From positions 372,001 to 436,000 of the forward strand of contig NZ_CADIJY010000003.1 of assembly GCF_902859735.1 (NCBI RefSeq): a stretch of 64,000 nt of DNA. The letters are read 5' to 3'. Shown piece after piece: positions 45,169-53,355 of this stretch. The notes below the pieces were generated by a model that was not told where the DNA came from, made no database searches, and saw only the letters and a list, made by a program, of their open reading frames with translations. The translations under genes and the position numbers were made by a program. How positions within the stretch are numbered: position 1 is the stretch's first letter; each line of letters begins with the position of its first letter. Source of the stretch: Achromobacter aegrifaciens. GTDB taxonomy: Bacteria > Pseudomonadota > Gammaproteobacteria > Burkholderiales > Burkholderiaceae_B.

Positions 45169-47375
45169 ACGCCGCCGCGGACGAGCGCGACGCAGGCTTG
45201 CGCGAGGACGAGCGCGCGCTGCTGCGCGGCCTGGCGTCGTTTGCGCAGGAGGCGGTGGCGCCGCTGGCCGCGGCCGGCTGCGGCGCGCAGGATTGGGCTG
45301 GCGTCCAGATCCGCGACGCCTGCCGGCGCGGATATGGCGGCATCGAGATCCCGGCGCGGGACGGCGGGCTGGGACTGTCCTACCGCATGCGGGCCCGGGC
45401 GGCGGAGACGCTGGCGGCGACGGATTTTGCCTTCGCCTTCGCGTTCATCAATCAGCACAACGTGGCCTTGCGCATTGCCGAACATGGCAGCGCCGCGGCG
45501 CGCGAGCGTTACCTGCCGGGGCTGCTGGCGGGCGACCTGATCGGGGGCACTGCCATGTCGGAGCCGCGCGCGGGCAGCGATTTCGCCGCCATCGCCACGC
45601 GGGCGCGGCGGCAGGATGGCGGCGGGTGGATCCTGGACGGCGAAAAGGCCTGGGTGGCCAATGCCGCGGGCGGCGAGCTGGCGCTGGTGTTCGCGCAGAC
45701 CGATCCGGCGCGCGGGCCGGCCGGCATCGCCTGCTTCATCGTCGACCTGCGTGCGCCGCAATGCCTGCGTCTGACGGGCGCGGCGCTGGAAGGCCTGGGG
45801 GCGGCCGGCATCGCCGGCATCCGCCTGGAAGGCTATCGGGCCGAGGACAGCGACATGCTGTATGCGCCGGGCCAGGGTTTCCAAATGGCGCTGGCCGGCG
45901 TGAACAAGGCGCGCACGCACATCGCGGCGATGGCGGCGGGCCTGCTGGACAGCGCGCTGAGGCTGGCGGTGCGCCACGCGTCCGCGCGCCAGGCTTTCGG
46001 CCGCCCCATCATCGAACAGCAGGGTTTGCGCTGGTCGCTGGCGGACGTGTCGATGCGGCTGCAGATCCTGCGCATGTTGACGGACCGCGCCGCGGGCCTG
46101 ATCGATGCCGGTTCGGACGAGGCGGTCCCGGCCGCGGCCATGGCCAAGAAATACGCCGGCGAGGAATGCCTGGACGGCGTTTCCGCCTGCATCCAGGCGC
46201 TGGGCGCAACGGGCTTGCTGCCGGCGCAGGGCATGGGACGGCGGCTGTTGGCGGCCAAGGCATTGTGTTTTGCCGACGGCACCACCGAAATGATGAACGA
46301 GCGTATCGCGGCCGGCCTGGCCTTGCGATTCGCAGGGACGGCGCCTGCCACGGTGGCTGGCGCAACGATGCACAGGGAGGAAGGAATGTCGTATCAGGCC
46401 TTGAAGCTGACGCGAGGCGAGGACGGCGGCACGCAGGCGCGCCTGACACAGATCGCGCAAGACGAGCTGCCTGAGGGCGAAGTGCTGGTGGAGGTGGCGT
46501 ACTCGTCGCTGAACTACAAGGACGCCCTGGCGATCACCGGCAAGTCGCCGGTGGTGCGCAGTTTTCCCATGGTGCCTGGCATCGATTTCGCCGGTACCGT
46601 GCGCCGCAGCGCCGATCCGCGCTTCAAGCCGGGCGACGCGGTGCTGCTCAATGGCTGGGGCCTGGGCGAGACGCGCTGGGGCGGATTGGCGCAAGCCGCG
46701 CGCGTGCCAGCCGACTGGCTGCTGCCCTTGCCGGCGGGCCTGGATGCCCGCCAGGCCATGGCCATCGGCACGGCGGGCTACACGGCCATGTTGTGCGTGA
46801 TGGCGCTGGAACGCCACAACGCCACGCCCGAAGGCGGGCCGGTGCTGGTGACAGGCGCCAACGGCGGCGTCGGCACCGTCGCCATCGCGCTGCTGGCGGG
46901 CAAGGGATACACGGTCACGGCGAGCACCGGACGTCCGCAGGAAGCGGACTACCTGCGGAGCCTGGGCGCCAGCGGCATCCTGGACCGCGCCGCGTTGTCG
47001 GCGCCGGGCAAGCCGCTGCAGAAAGAGGCTTGGGCGGCGGCGGTCGATTGCGTCGGCAGTCACACGCTGGCCAACGTGCTGGCCGGCATGCGGTACGGCG
47101 CGCCCGTGGCGGCCTGCGGACTTGCCCAGGGCATGGATCTGCCGGCCACGGTGGCGCCTTTCATCCTGCGCGGGGTGACGCTGATCGGCGTGGACAGCGT
47201 GTATGCGCCCATGGCGCTGCGCGCGGAGGCTTGGCGCAGGCTGGCCGATGAATTGCCGCGCGGCATGCTGGAGGCCAATACGCAGGAGCTGGGCCTGTCG
47301 GAAATCGCGGCCGCCGCCGCGCCGTTGCTGGAGGGCAGGATACGCGGCCGCATCGTCGTCGACGTGAATCGATAA
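45165..47375 (+). CDS. Fusion of acyl-CoA dehydrogenase and AcuI/YhdH-type acrylyl-CoA reductase
   Basis: A 736-aa protein in one open frame. Residues ~1-395 are an acyl-CoA dehydrogenase ([30 protein letters not shown]). Residues 408-736 align end to end with AcuI/YhdH acrylyl-CoA reductases ([46 protein letters not shown] loop TGANGGVGT). At the usual catalytic-Glu site the dehydrogenase half has D371 (ADGTTEMM). A strong Shine-Dalgarno sequence (GGAGG) lies 5 nt before an in-frame ATG at 46386, so the reductase may also be made separately. It is not a sequencing break, since the frame is continuous. See the findings on this fusion. Confidence 0.85.
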   Translation: MNAAADERDAGLREDERALLRGLASFAQEAVAPLAAAGCGAQDWAGVQIRDACRRGYGGIEIPARDGGLGLSYRMRARAAETLAATDFAFAFAFINQHNVALRIAEHGSAAARERYLPGLLAGDLIGGTAMSEPRAGSDFAAIATRARRQDGGGWILDGEKAWVANAAGGELALVFAQTDPARGPAGIACFIVDLRAPQCLRLTGAALEGLGAAGIAGIRLEGYRAEDSDMLYAPGQGFQMALAGVNKARTHIAAMAAGLLDSALRLAVRHASARQAFGRPIIEQQGLRWSLADVSMRLQILRMLTDRAAGLIDAGSDEAVPAAAMAKKYAGEECLDGVSACIQALGATGLLPAQGMGRRLLAAKALCFADGTTEMMNERIAAGLALRFAGTAPATVAGATMHREEGMSYQALKLTRGEDGGTQARLTQIAQDELPEGEVLVEVAYSSLNYKDALAITGKSPVVRSFPMVPGIDFAGTVRRSADPRFKPGDAVLLNGWGLGETRWGGLAQAARVPADWLLPLPAGLDARQAMAIGTAGYTAMLCVMALERHNATPEGGPVLVTGANGGVGTVAIALLAGKGYTVTASTGRPQEADYLRSLGASGILDRAALSAPGKPLQKEAWAAAVDCVGSHTLANVLAGMRYGAPVAACGLAQGMDLPATVAPFILRGVTLIGVDSVYAPMALRAEAWRRLADELPRGMLEANTQELGLSEIAAAAAPLLEGRIRGRIVVDVNR

Positions 47376-47419
47376 GGGCCGCAGCATAGCGACCCGCATA
47401 CCACCAAAGGAGACTGGGC

Positions 47420-48388
47420 ATGATGAAGCAACGATGGCGTTCCGTCATCGCTGCGGCGGCGCTTTGCGCCACCGCTGGCGCGGCATGGGGACAGGGGTAT
47501 CCGGACAGGCCGGTGCGGCTGATCGTGCCGTTTCCGCCTGGCGGTTCGGTGGATTACGTGGCGCGCAACATCGCGCCCGTGTTGTCGCAGAAGCTGGGCC
47601 AGACCGTGGTGGTGGACAACAAGGGCGGCGCGTCTGGCACCATCGGCACCGCCGAGCTGGCGCGCGCGCCGGCCGACGGCTACACGCTGATGCTGGCTTT
47701 CGACTCGCACGCGGTTAACGGTTCGCTGTACAAGAATCTGTCGTACGACACGATCAAGTCCTTCGACTACATCAGCCTGATCGGCACCATGCCCGCAGTG
47801 CTGCTAACTGCCAAGAAGACCGGCATCACCACCCTGCAGCAGTTCCTGGACTATGCGCGCGCGCATCCGGGGCAGGTGAACTACGGTTCTTCAGGCGTGG
47901 GCGGCTCCAATCACCTGAACCTGGCCGCCCTGGCGGCGCGCACGGGCATCAAGGTGACGCACGTGCCTTATCGAGGGGGCGGCCCGATGTTCAACGCGGT
48001 GCTGGGCGGCGAGGTGGATGTGGTCATCGCCAGCCTGCCGACCATCGTTGGCTTCGTGCAGGGCGGGCGCCTGAACGCGCTGGCCATCGGCACGGCGCAG
48101 CCCGCGCCCGCGCTGCCGGACGTGCCGCCCATCGCCACGCTGGTGCCCGGCTTCGAAGCCTATTCCTGGGTTGGCATGCTGGCGCCGGCGGGCCTGCCGC
48201 CCGAGGTGCGCAAGCGTGTGCAGCAGGCGCTGCGCGACACGCTGGCGACCCCGCAGGTCAAAGACAGCATGGAGCAGGGCGGCTTCAACATCGTGTCCAG
48301 CTCGCCGGAGGAATTTCAACAGCGCGTGCAGGCCGAATCGCAGCGTTGGGGCAAGCTGATACAGGACACCGGCATAAAGATCGAATAG
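47420..48388 (+). CDS. Bug/TctC-family periplasmic receptor (CoA-transferase operon)
   Basis: A 322-aa receptor. It has a signal peptide (ending AWGQ), then YPDRPVRLIVPFPPGGSVDYVARNI, the Bug opening. VNYGSSGVGGSNH and THVPYRGGGPMFNAVLGGEVD are binding-lobe landmarks. AAAGGAGA lies upstream of the ATG, and the gap to the fusion gene is 44 bp, so it is the last gene of this operon. It probably binds the carboxylic acid that the CoA-transferase activates. No TctAB membrane genes are linked. Confidence 0.9.
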   Translation: MMKQRWRSVIAAAALCATAGAAWGQGYPDRPVRLIVPFPPGGSVDYVARNIAPVLSQKLGQTVVVDNKGGASGTIGTAELARAPADGYTLMLAFDSHAVNGSLYKNLSYDTIKSFDYISLIGTMPAVLLTAKKTGITTLQQFLDYARAHPGQVNYGSSGVGGSNHLNLAALAARTGIKVTHVPYRGGGPMFNAVLGGEVDVVIASLPTIVGFVQGGRLNALAIGTAQPAPALPDVPPIATLVPGFEAYSWVGMLAPAGLPPEVRKRVQQALRDTLATPQVKDSMEQGGFNIVSSSPEEFQQRVQAESQRWGKLIQDTGIKIE

Positions 48389-48439
48389 CGGCCTGGCATG
48401 GGCAGGGCTGCGGGGGCTGCCGGCGCCCCACGCCGCGCC

Positions 48440-49963
48440 TCAGCCCTTCAGCCCGATGCGTCGCGCCAGCTTGTGCAGATTGCTGGAGTCCACGCCCAGC
48501 GCGCGCGCCGCATGGGCCCAGTTGCCCTGGTGCGTTTCCAGCGCCCGGCGGATGGCCTGGCGCTGGCAGGCGTCCACCGCCTCGCGCAGCGTCTGGCCTG
48601 GACCGGCGGGCGCGTCGGCATCCTCCTGCGGCGCGGCCAGCGGCATGTCGCCGTCGGACAGGTCCAGCAGCTTGGCGCCCAGCGTCACGATTTCATTGCG
48701 CGTGGCGCCGTGGCTGACGGCCTTGATCGCGGCGCGGCTGATGACGTGCTCAAGTTCGCGCACATTGCCGGGCCAGCGGTAGCGGCGCAGCATGTCCTCG
48801 GCCTCGGGCGACAGCCGCAGGCTGCGCAGGCCCAGCCGCGCGCGGTTCAGTTCCAGGTAGCGGCCCGCCAGCAGCAGCACGTCATTGCCGCGGTCGCGCA
48901 GCGGCGGAATGGGGATGGGATAGACCGACAGCCGGTGATAGAGGTCGGCGCGGAAATCACCGGCGCGCACCAGGTCGCGCAGGCTGCGGTTGGTGGCAGC
49001 CAGGATGCGCACGTCGACGCGGCGCGGCCGGTCGTCGCCCAGGCGCTGGATTTCGCCGTTCTGCAAGGTGCGCAGCAGCTTGGCTTGCACCAGCAGCGGC
49101 AGTTCGCCCACTTCGTCCAGGAACAGCGTGCCGCCGTTGGCGGCCTCGAAGCGGCCGGGGCGGTCGGCCACGGCGCCCGAGAAGGCGCCCTTGGCGTGGC
49201 CGAACAGTTCGCTCTCGGCCAGCGATTCGGGCAGGGCCGCGCAATTCACGTGCACCAGCGGCTTGTCGCGACGGCGGGAGAGCCGGTGCACGCGATGCGC
49301 GAACAGTTCCTTGCCGACGCCAGTCTCGCCTAGAAGCAGGATGGGCAGCTCCGAGTCCGCCACCACCTGGATCTCATGCAGCAGTCGGCCGATGGCTTCG
49401 CTTTGTCCCAGGATCTCGTTGTTGTCGGCGACGGCGCTGTCGGCCGGTTCGGCGCCGCGCGCCACGCGCAGCGCGCGGATTTCCGCTTCCAGGCGCGTGG
49501 TGCGCAAGGCGGCTTCCAGCAGCACGATGTAGTCGCGCAAGTCCGACTGGGCCTCGGCGTCGAAAGTGCCGACTTCCAGCGCGTCCAGCGTCAGCACACC
49601 CCAGGGGCGGCCCTCGATGTGCAGGCTGGTGCCCATGCAGTCGTGCACCGGCAGCGGTTCCCCGGCCATGCCGTTGATCAGGCCGTCATAGGGATCGGGC
49701 AGGGTGCTGTCGTGGTGGAAACAGGTGACGCCGCGCCGCGCCAGGATGGCCGCCAGCCGCGGGTGCTGCTGCACGGCGAAGCGGCGGCCCAGGGCATCTT
49801 GCGTCAGGCCGTCCACCGCGATGGGGCGCAGATGGTCTTCCTCCAGTTGCAGCAGCGCCACCGCGCCGCAACGGAAATGCGTGCGCAGGCTGGACACCAG
49901 CCGCTGCAGGCGGACGGCGGGGGGCAGGTCGGCGACCAGATCGGCAAGCAGGAGGTTTTGCAT
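48440..49963 (-). CDS. norR: NorR, nitric oxide-responsive sigma-54 activator
   Basis: A 507-aa activator. The N-terminal ~165 residues are a GAF domain that in NorR carries the non-haem iron that senses NO. The central AAA+ domain (~190-420) has Walker A GETGVGKE, then GAFSGA where most relatives have GAFTGA, and GGTLFLDEVGELP. The C-terminal helix-turn-helix ends with NWAHAARALGVDSSNLHKLARRIGL, close to the E. coli NorR end. It is divergent from the RIC gene. Three GGT-N7-ACC sites and a sigma-54 promoter lie between, which makes the assignment firm. Confidence 0.95.
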   Translation of the reverse strand: MQNLLLADLVADLPPAVRLQRLVSSLRTHFRCGAVALLQLEEDHLRPIAVDGLTQDALGRRFAVQQHPRLAAILARRGVTCFHHDSTLPDPYDGLINGMAGEPLPVHDCMGTSLHIEGRPWGVLTLDALEVGTFDAEAQSDLRDYIVLLEAALRTTRLEAEIRALRVARGAEPADSAVADNNEILGQSEAIGRLLHEIQVVADSELPILLLGETGVGKELFAHRVHRLSRRRDKPLVHVNCAALPESLAESELFGHAKGAFSGAVADRPGRFEAANGGTLFLDEVGELPLLVQAKLLRTLQNGEIQRLGDDRPRRVDVRILAATNRSLRDLVRAGDFRADLYHRLSVYPIPIPPLRDRGNDVLLLAGRYLELNRARLGLRSLRLSPEAEDMLRRYRWPGNVRELEHVISRAAIKAVSHGATRNEIVTLGAKLLDLSDGDMPLAAPQEDADAPAGPGQTLREAVDACQRQAIRRALETHQGNWAHAARALGVDSSNLHKLARRIGLKG

Positions 49964-49965
49964 GG

Positions 49966-49978
49966 GGTGAATTTTACC
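49966..49978. promoter_or_regulatory. NorR enhancer site 1 (GGT-N7-ACC)
   Basis: GGT-GAATTTT-ACC, matching the NorR box of Cupriavidus. It starts 3 bp from the norR start codon, so it may also mediate autoregulation. Confidence 0.75.
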
Positions 49979-49984
49979 GTTCTG

Positions 49985-49997
49985 GGTGGTTTAAACC
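49985..49997. promoter_or_regulatory. NorR enhancer site 2 (GGT-N7-ACC)
   Basis: GGT-GGTTTAA-ACC, with its centre 19 bp from site 1. Confidence 0.75.
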
Positions 49998-50009
49998 TCA
50001 CGTTTGCAG

Positions 50010-50022
50010 GGTGATATTCACC
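50010..50022. promoter_or_regulatory. NorR enhancer site 3 (GGT-N7-ACC)
   Basis: GGT-GATATTC-ACC, with its centre 25 bp from site 2 and about 40 bp before the sigma-54 promoter. Confidence 0.78.
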
Positions 50023-50061
50023 CTTTAATTTGCAGTTCATTGATAAATAGCAAGTTTTTCC

Positions 50062-50077
50062 TGGCACGGATTTCGCA
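50062..50077 (+). promoter_or_regulatory. Sigma-54 promoter of the RIC gene
   Basis: TGGCACG-GATT-TCGCA matches the -24/-12 consensus TGGCACG-N4-TTGCA with one mismatch in the -12 element. It lies downstream of the three NorR sites and 38 bp before the RIC start codon. Confidence 0.8.
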
Positions 50078-50115
50078 TTGCTTTCTGTACCCGTCACGAA
50101 CTATGGAGAGACGCG

Positions 50116-50796
50116 ATGAGCATGGTTGAGCAATCCCTGGGGCAGTTGGCCCGCAGCATCCCTGGCGCCACGCAGGTGTTTCATGAGTACCAGCTGGACT
50201 TCTGCTGTGGCGGCAAGAAGAGCCTGGCCGAGGCGGCGGCCCAGCGCTCGCTGGACGCGGCGCAGATCGAGGCGCGCCTGATGGAGCTGGCGCGCAGCCC
50301 GTCCCACGAGACGGATTGGGGGCTGGCCTCGCCGGCCGAACTGGTCGATCACATCCTGGCGCGCTACCACGAGGTGCATCGCCAGCAACTGCCCGAGCTG
50401 ATCCGGCTGGCGCTGAAGGTGGAGCAGGTGCACGCCGACAGCCCGGACTGCCCGACCGGCCTGGCCGATCACCTGCGCGTGATGCAGCAGGAACTGGAAA
50501 GCCATATGCAGAAGGAGGAACAGGTGCTGTTCCCGATGCTGGCGCGCGGCCATGGCGCCATGGCCGGCATGCCCATCATGGTCATGCGCGCCGAGCACGA
50601 CGACCACGGCGTGGCGCTGGAACGGCTGCTGGCGCTGACCCACGACATCACGTTGCCGCGCGCCGCCTGCAACACCTGGCGGGCGCTGTACCTGGGGCTG
50701 CGCACCTTCAAGGAAGACCTGATGGCGCACATCCACCTGGAAAACAACATCCTGTTCGAGAACGCGGCCAGTCCGGCGGCGCACGCGCGCAGCTAG
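50116..50796 (+). CDS. RIC/YtfE-type di-iron protein for repair of Fe-S clusters (NorA-like)
   Basis: A 226-aa di-iron protein of the ScdA/YtfE/NorA family. The N-terminal ScdA_N part has FHEYQLDFCCGGKKSL with the conserved Cys-Cys. The hemerythrin-like part has the iron-ligand histidines in LVDHILARYHEVH, ESHMQKEEQVLFP, RAEHDDHG and MAHIHLENN. It binds NO or repairs Fe-S centres damaged by NO in the cytoplasm. It is driven by a sigma-54 promoter with three NorR sites. In Cupriavidus the equivalent norA precedes the norB reductase; here no nor reductase follows, and a DUF1272 gene faces it. Confidence 0.93.
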   Translation: MSMVEQSLGQLARSIPGATQVFHEYQLDFCCGGKKSLAEAAAQRSLDAAQIEARLMELARSPSHETDWGLASPAELVDHILARYHEVHRQQLPELIRLALKVEQVHADSPDCPTGLADHLRVMQQELESHMQKEEQVLFPMLARGHGAMAGMPIMVMRAEHDDHGVALERLLALTHDITLPRAACNTWRALYLGLRTFKEDLMAHIHLENNILFENAASPAAHARS

Positions 50797-50821
50797 TGTC
50801 CGCGTCCGGGCGCCGCAACAG

Positions 50822-51130
50822 CTAGCGGCGTTCCGGCGGAATGCCGTCCAGGCTGCGCCGCAGGGCCTCGTGCGCGGCCAGATCGACCGGGCGGTGCTCG
50901 CGCTCGGCGCTGGCTGGGTACTTGCCCAGGAAATTCCCGCCTTTGCGGTCGCTGGCCGGGCGCACGGGCCGGGACGCGAAGCCGCCACCGCAATTGGGGC
51001 AGACATTGCCCAGCAATCCTTCGGCGCAGGCAGCGCAGAAGGTGCATTCAAAGCTGCATATCCGGGCGGCGGTGGAGTCTGGCGGCAGCGCCGCATCGCA
51101 GTGTTCGCAGCTGGGTCGCAAGGCAAGCAT
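50822..51130 (-). CDS. DUF1272 zinc-binding protein
   Basis: A 102-aa cysteine-rich protein. The N-terminal half has CEHCDAALPP, CSFECTFCAACA and NVCPNCGGGF, about nine cysteines in CxxC pairs that suit one or two zinc sites. It has the layout of DUF1272 proteins, whose role is unknown. The C-terminal ~40 residues are charged and unstructured. The ATG at 51130 is followed by MLALRPSCEHC. Stops of this gene and RIC are 25 bp apart. The frame continues far upstream but loses coding character there. Confidence 0.82.
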   Translation of the reverse strand: MLALRPSCEHCDAALPPDSTAARICSFECTFCAACAEGLLGNVCPNCGGGFASRPVRPASDRKGGNFLGKYPASAEREHRPVDLAAHEALRRSLDGIPPERR

Positions 51131-51301
51131 GTGGCCTCCTGGGGCGAGTGTCGGGTTCTGGCGCCAGGGTAGGCCGGGATGGCCGGCGGCGCCATTGGCA
51201 TTACGGACAGAAAAGAAGTGAAAACGGCCAGGCTGGTTACGCTTGGCGGGCGGCCGCCGCCTGTACACTCGAAAATCCTTTCGAGGCACAGGGGGTTCTT
51301 G

Positions 51302-52219
51302 ATGGCTGGAAGCAGCTTCTTTGCACTGTTCGACGATATCGCGACCATCCTGGACGACGTGTCCGTGATGACCAAGGTCGCGGCCAAGAAGACGGCCGGG
51401 GTGCTGGGCGACGACCTGGCATTGAACGCCCAGCAGGTCACGGGCGTGCCGGTCAACCGGGAACTGCCGGTCGTCTGGGCGGTGGCCAAGGGCTCCTTCA
51501 TCAACAAGCTGATCCTGGTGCCGGCGGCGCTGCTGATCAGCGCCTTCGCGCCCTGGGCCGTGACGCCCCTGCTGATGGTGGGCGGGGCCTTTCTCTGCTA
51601 CGAAGGCGTGGAGAAGCTGGCGCACAAGTTCCTGCCGCACGGCGATTCGGACGAAGGCAATCACGCCGCGCGGGCCGAAGCCCTGCAGGACGACTCGGTC
51701 GATATGGTGGCGTTCGAGCGCGACAAGATCAAAGGCGCAATACGCACGGACTTCATCCTGTCGGCGGAAATCATCGTCATCAGCCTGGGGGCGGTGGCGG
51801 ATGCGGACTTCACCCGTCAGGTGCTGGTGCTGTCGGTCATCGCCATCGCGATGACGGTCGGGGTCTACGGCCTGGTGGCCGGCATCGTCAAGCTCGACGA
51901 CCTGGGCCTCTACCTCAGCCAGAAGTCGTCCCAGGCCATGGCCTGGCTGGGCCGGCGCATCGTGGGCGCGGCGCCCTATCTGATGAAGACGCTGTCGGTG
52001 GTTGGCACCGCCGCCATGTTCATGGTGGGCGGCGCCATCCTGACTCACGGCATCCCGCCGGTGCAGGCCGCGGTCGATCAGGCCGCCGCCGCGGTCGGCG
52101 GGGGCGGGGTGGTGCAGGCGCTTACGGCCACCTTGCTCAACGCCTTGTTCGGCATCGTGGCCGGAGCCGTGGTGCTGGGGGCGGTCAGCCTCGCCAAGCG
52201 GTTGTTCAAGAAAGGTTGA
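51302..52219 (+). CDS. DUF808 inner-membrane protein (YedI-like)
   Basis: A 305-aa membrane protein of the DUF808/YedI family. [22 protein letters not shown] opens the protein, followed by about six or seven hydrophobic segments. [15 protein letters not shown] and [16 protein letters not shown] are conserved family stretches. The function is unknown. The ATG at 51302 is chosen because the family opening starts there; the frame upstream to 51179 is not conserved in style. A strong terminator follows at 52269, so it is monocistronic. Confidence 0.88.
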   Translation: MAGSSFFALFDDIATILDDVSVMTKVAAKKTAGVLGDDLALNAQQVTGVPVNRELPVVWAVAKGSFINKLILVPAALLISAFAPWAVTPLLMVGGAFLCYEGVEKLAHKFLPHGDSDEGNHAARAEALQDDSVDMVAFERDKIKGAIRTDFILSAEIIVISLGAVADADFTRQVLVLSVIAIAMTVGVYGLVAGIVKLDDLGLYLSQKSSQAMAWLGRRIVGAAPYLMKTLSVVGTAAMFMVGGAILTHGIPPVQAAVDQAAAAVGGGGVVQALTATLLNALFGIVAGAVVLGAVSLAKRLFKKG

Positions 52220-52268
52220 AGCGGGCAGGCGTCGTCCCGCCCGGCGGGACGCGCCCCGAGCCATCCAG

Positions 52269-52293
52269 GGGAGCGCCGCGGCGCTCCCTTTTT
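52269..52293 (+). terminator. Rho-independent terminator after the DUF808 gene
   Basis: A 20-bp perfect palindrome (GGGAGCGCC-GC-GGCGCTCCC) followed at once by T5. It ends the DUF808 transcript and isolates it from the hydrolase/dipeptide-type operon that begins at 52425. Confidence 0.88.
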
Positions 52294-52316
52294 ACGTTCC
52301 TAGGGAATCCCCTGCC

Positions 52317-52346
52317 TTGTTGGGCCGGAATACGTGCGCCTAAAAT
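52317..52346 (+). promoter_or_regulatory. Probable promoter of the hydrolase/dipeptide-type operon
   Basis: TTGTTG (52317-52322), an 18-bp spacer and TAAAAT (52341-52346). The -10 hexamer overlaps the palindrome at 52343, so a repressor there would block initiation. Confidence 0.5.
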
Positions 52347-52358
52347 TGGCGCCAATTT
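52343..52358. promoter_or_regulatory. Palindromic operator 1 (AAATTGGCGCCAATTT)
   Basis: A perfect 16-bp palindrome overlapping the -10 element of the operon promoter. Its core TTGGCGCCAA recurs upstream of the binding-protein gene at 57618. The GntR protein encoded between the two (56862) is the likely binder. Confidence 0.7.
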
Positions 52359-52424
52359 ATGTGATCATTATTTTGACCACCGGCACAGACCATCGGCCTC
52401 CGCGGCCATGGAAACGAGGAAATC

Positions 52425-53294
52425 ATGCAGTCCAACGCAGCACTTGCCATCCAGCCCGACGCCGCCCGCGCGCGGGCCATGTACGACCTGGGCCACAGCA
52501 CCGTCTTCGCCGCCCGCTCCGATCCGCGCTTTTCCTATTGCACCTATGTCCCGCCGCACATCGACAGCGCCAGGCATCCGATGCAGCTGGTGGTGATCAT
52601 GCACGGCACCGGCCGCGCCTTCGTGGAATACCGCGACGCGTTCGCCGAGTTCGCCCGCTGGAACGACTGCATCGTGCTGTGCCCGCTGTTCCCCGTGAGC
52701 CCGCTGGGCGACGGCAATCGCGACGGCTTCAAGCAATTGCGCGAAGGCAACATCCGCTACGACGAGATCCTGCTGGACATGGTGGCGGAAGTGGGCGAGA
52801 AGTTCGGCTGCGACTTCAAGAAGTTCTGCCTGTTCGGCTACTCCGGCGGCGGCCAGTTCGTGAATCGATTCGCCTACCTGCACCCGGAAAGCCTGTGGGC
52901 CGTGTCGATCGGCGCGCCGGGCTCGGTCACGCTGCTGGATCCCAGCCAGGATTGGTGGGTGGGCGTGCGCGATGCCGAGACCCGTTTCGGCAAGCGCATC
53001 GACATCGAAGCGCTCAAGCAGGTGGCGGTCCACATGATCGTGGGCAAGGCCGACCTGGAAACCTGGGAAATCACTCACCGCGAAGGCGGAAAGTTCTTCA
53101 TGCCCGGCGCCAACTCCGCCGGCAATACCCGCCCGGAGCGCCTGGAGTCGCTGCGCCGTTCGTTCGAGGCGCAAGGCGTGAACGCGGTGCTGGACGTGGT
53201 GGAAAACGTGCCGCATGACGGCTTGAAGTGCGTGGGCCAGGTGCAGGACTTCCTGGCCTCCGCCCTGCGCAAGCTGCGACATGAAGACAACTGA
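52425..53294 (+). CDS. Alpha/beta hydrolase of the esterase/PHB-depolymerase-like type
   Basis: A 289-aa alpha/beta hydrolase. LVVIMHGTGRAF forms the oxyanion region and FGYSGGGQFV the nucleophile elbow with its serine. An acidic residue (VGKADLETW) and a histidine near the end (NVPHDGL) complete a plausible triad. There is no signal peptide, so it is cytoplasmic. ACGAGGAAATC leads to the ATG. It heads an operon with dipeptide-type ABC genes 62 bp downstream. It may cleave an ester or amide of the imported compound. It is not a close match to any named esterase I know. Confidence 0.82.
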   Translation: MQSNAALAIQPDAARARAMYDLGHSTVFAARSDPRFSYCTYVPPHIDSARHPMQLVVIMHGTGRAFVEYRDAFAEFARWNDCIVLCPLFPVSPLGDGNRDGFKQLREGNIRYDEILLDMVAEVGEKFGCDFKKFCLFGYSGGGQFVNRFAYLHPESLWAVSIGAPGSVTLLDPSQDWWVGVRDAETRFGKRIDIEALKQVAVHMIVGKADLETWEITHREGGKFFMPGANSAGNTRPERLESLRRSFEAQGVNAVLDVVENVPHDGLKCVGQVQDFLASALRKLRHEDN

Positions 53295-53355
53295 GACTGG
53301 CGGACGCGGCGCTTGCGGGCATCCGCGAGTCCGTGACCAGGAATAGGAGAGGGGC

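Noticed and set aside
45087-47399. A 770-codon open frame opposite the dehydrogenase/AcuI fusion
   Set aside because: It is an antisense frame with no recognisable domain; the sense strand has clear family motifs from end to end.
50040-50053. TTGAT-AAAT-AGCAA as an FNR/DNR box before the RIC gene
   Set aside because: Only the left half matches well; the NorR sites and sigma-54 promoter explain the regulation better.
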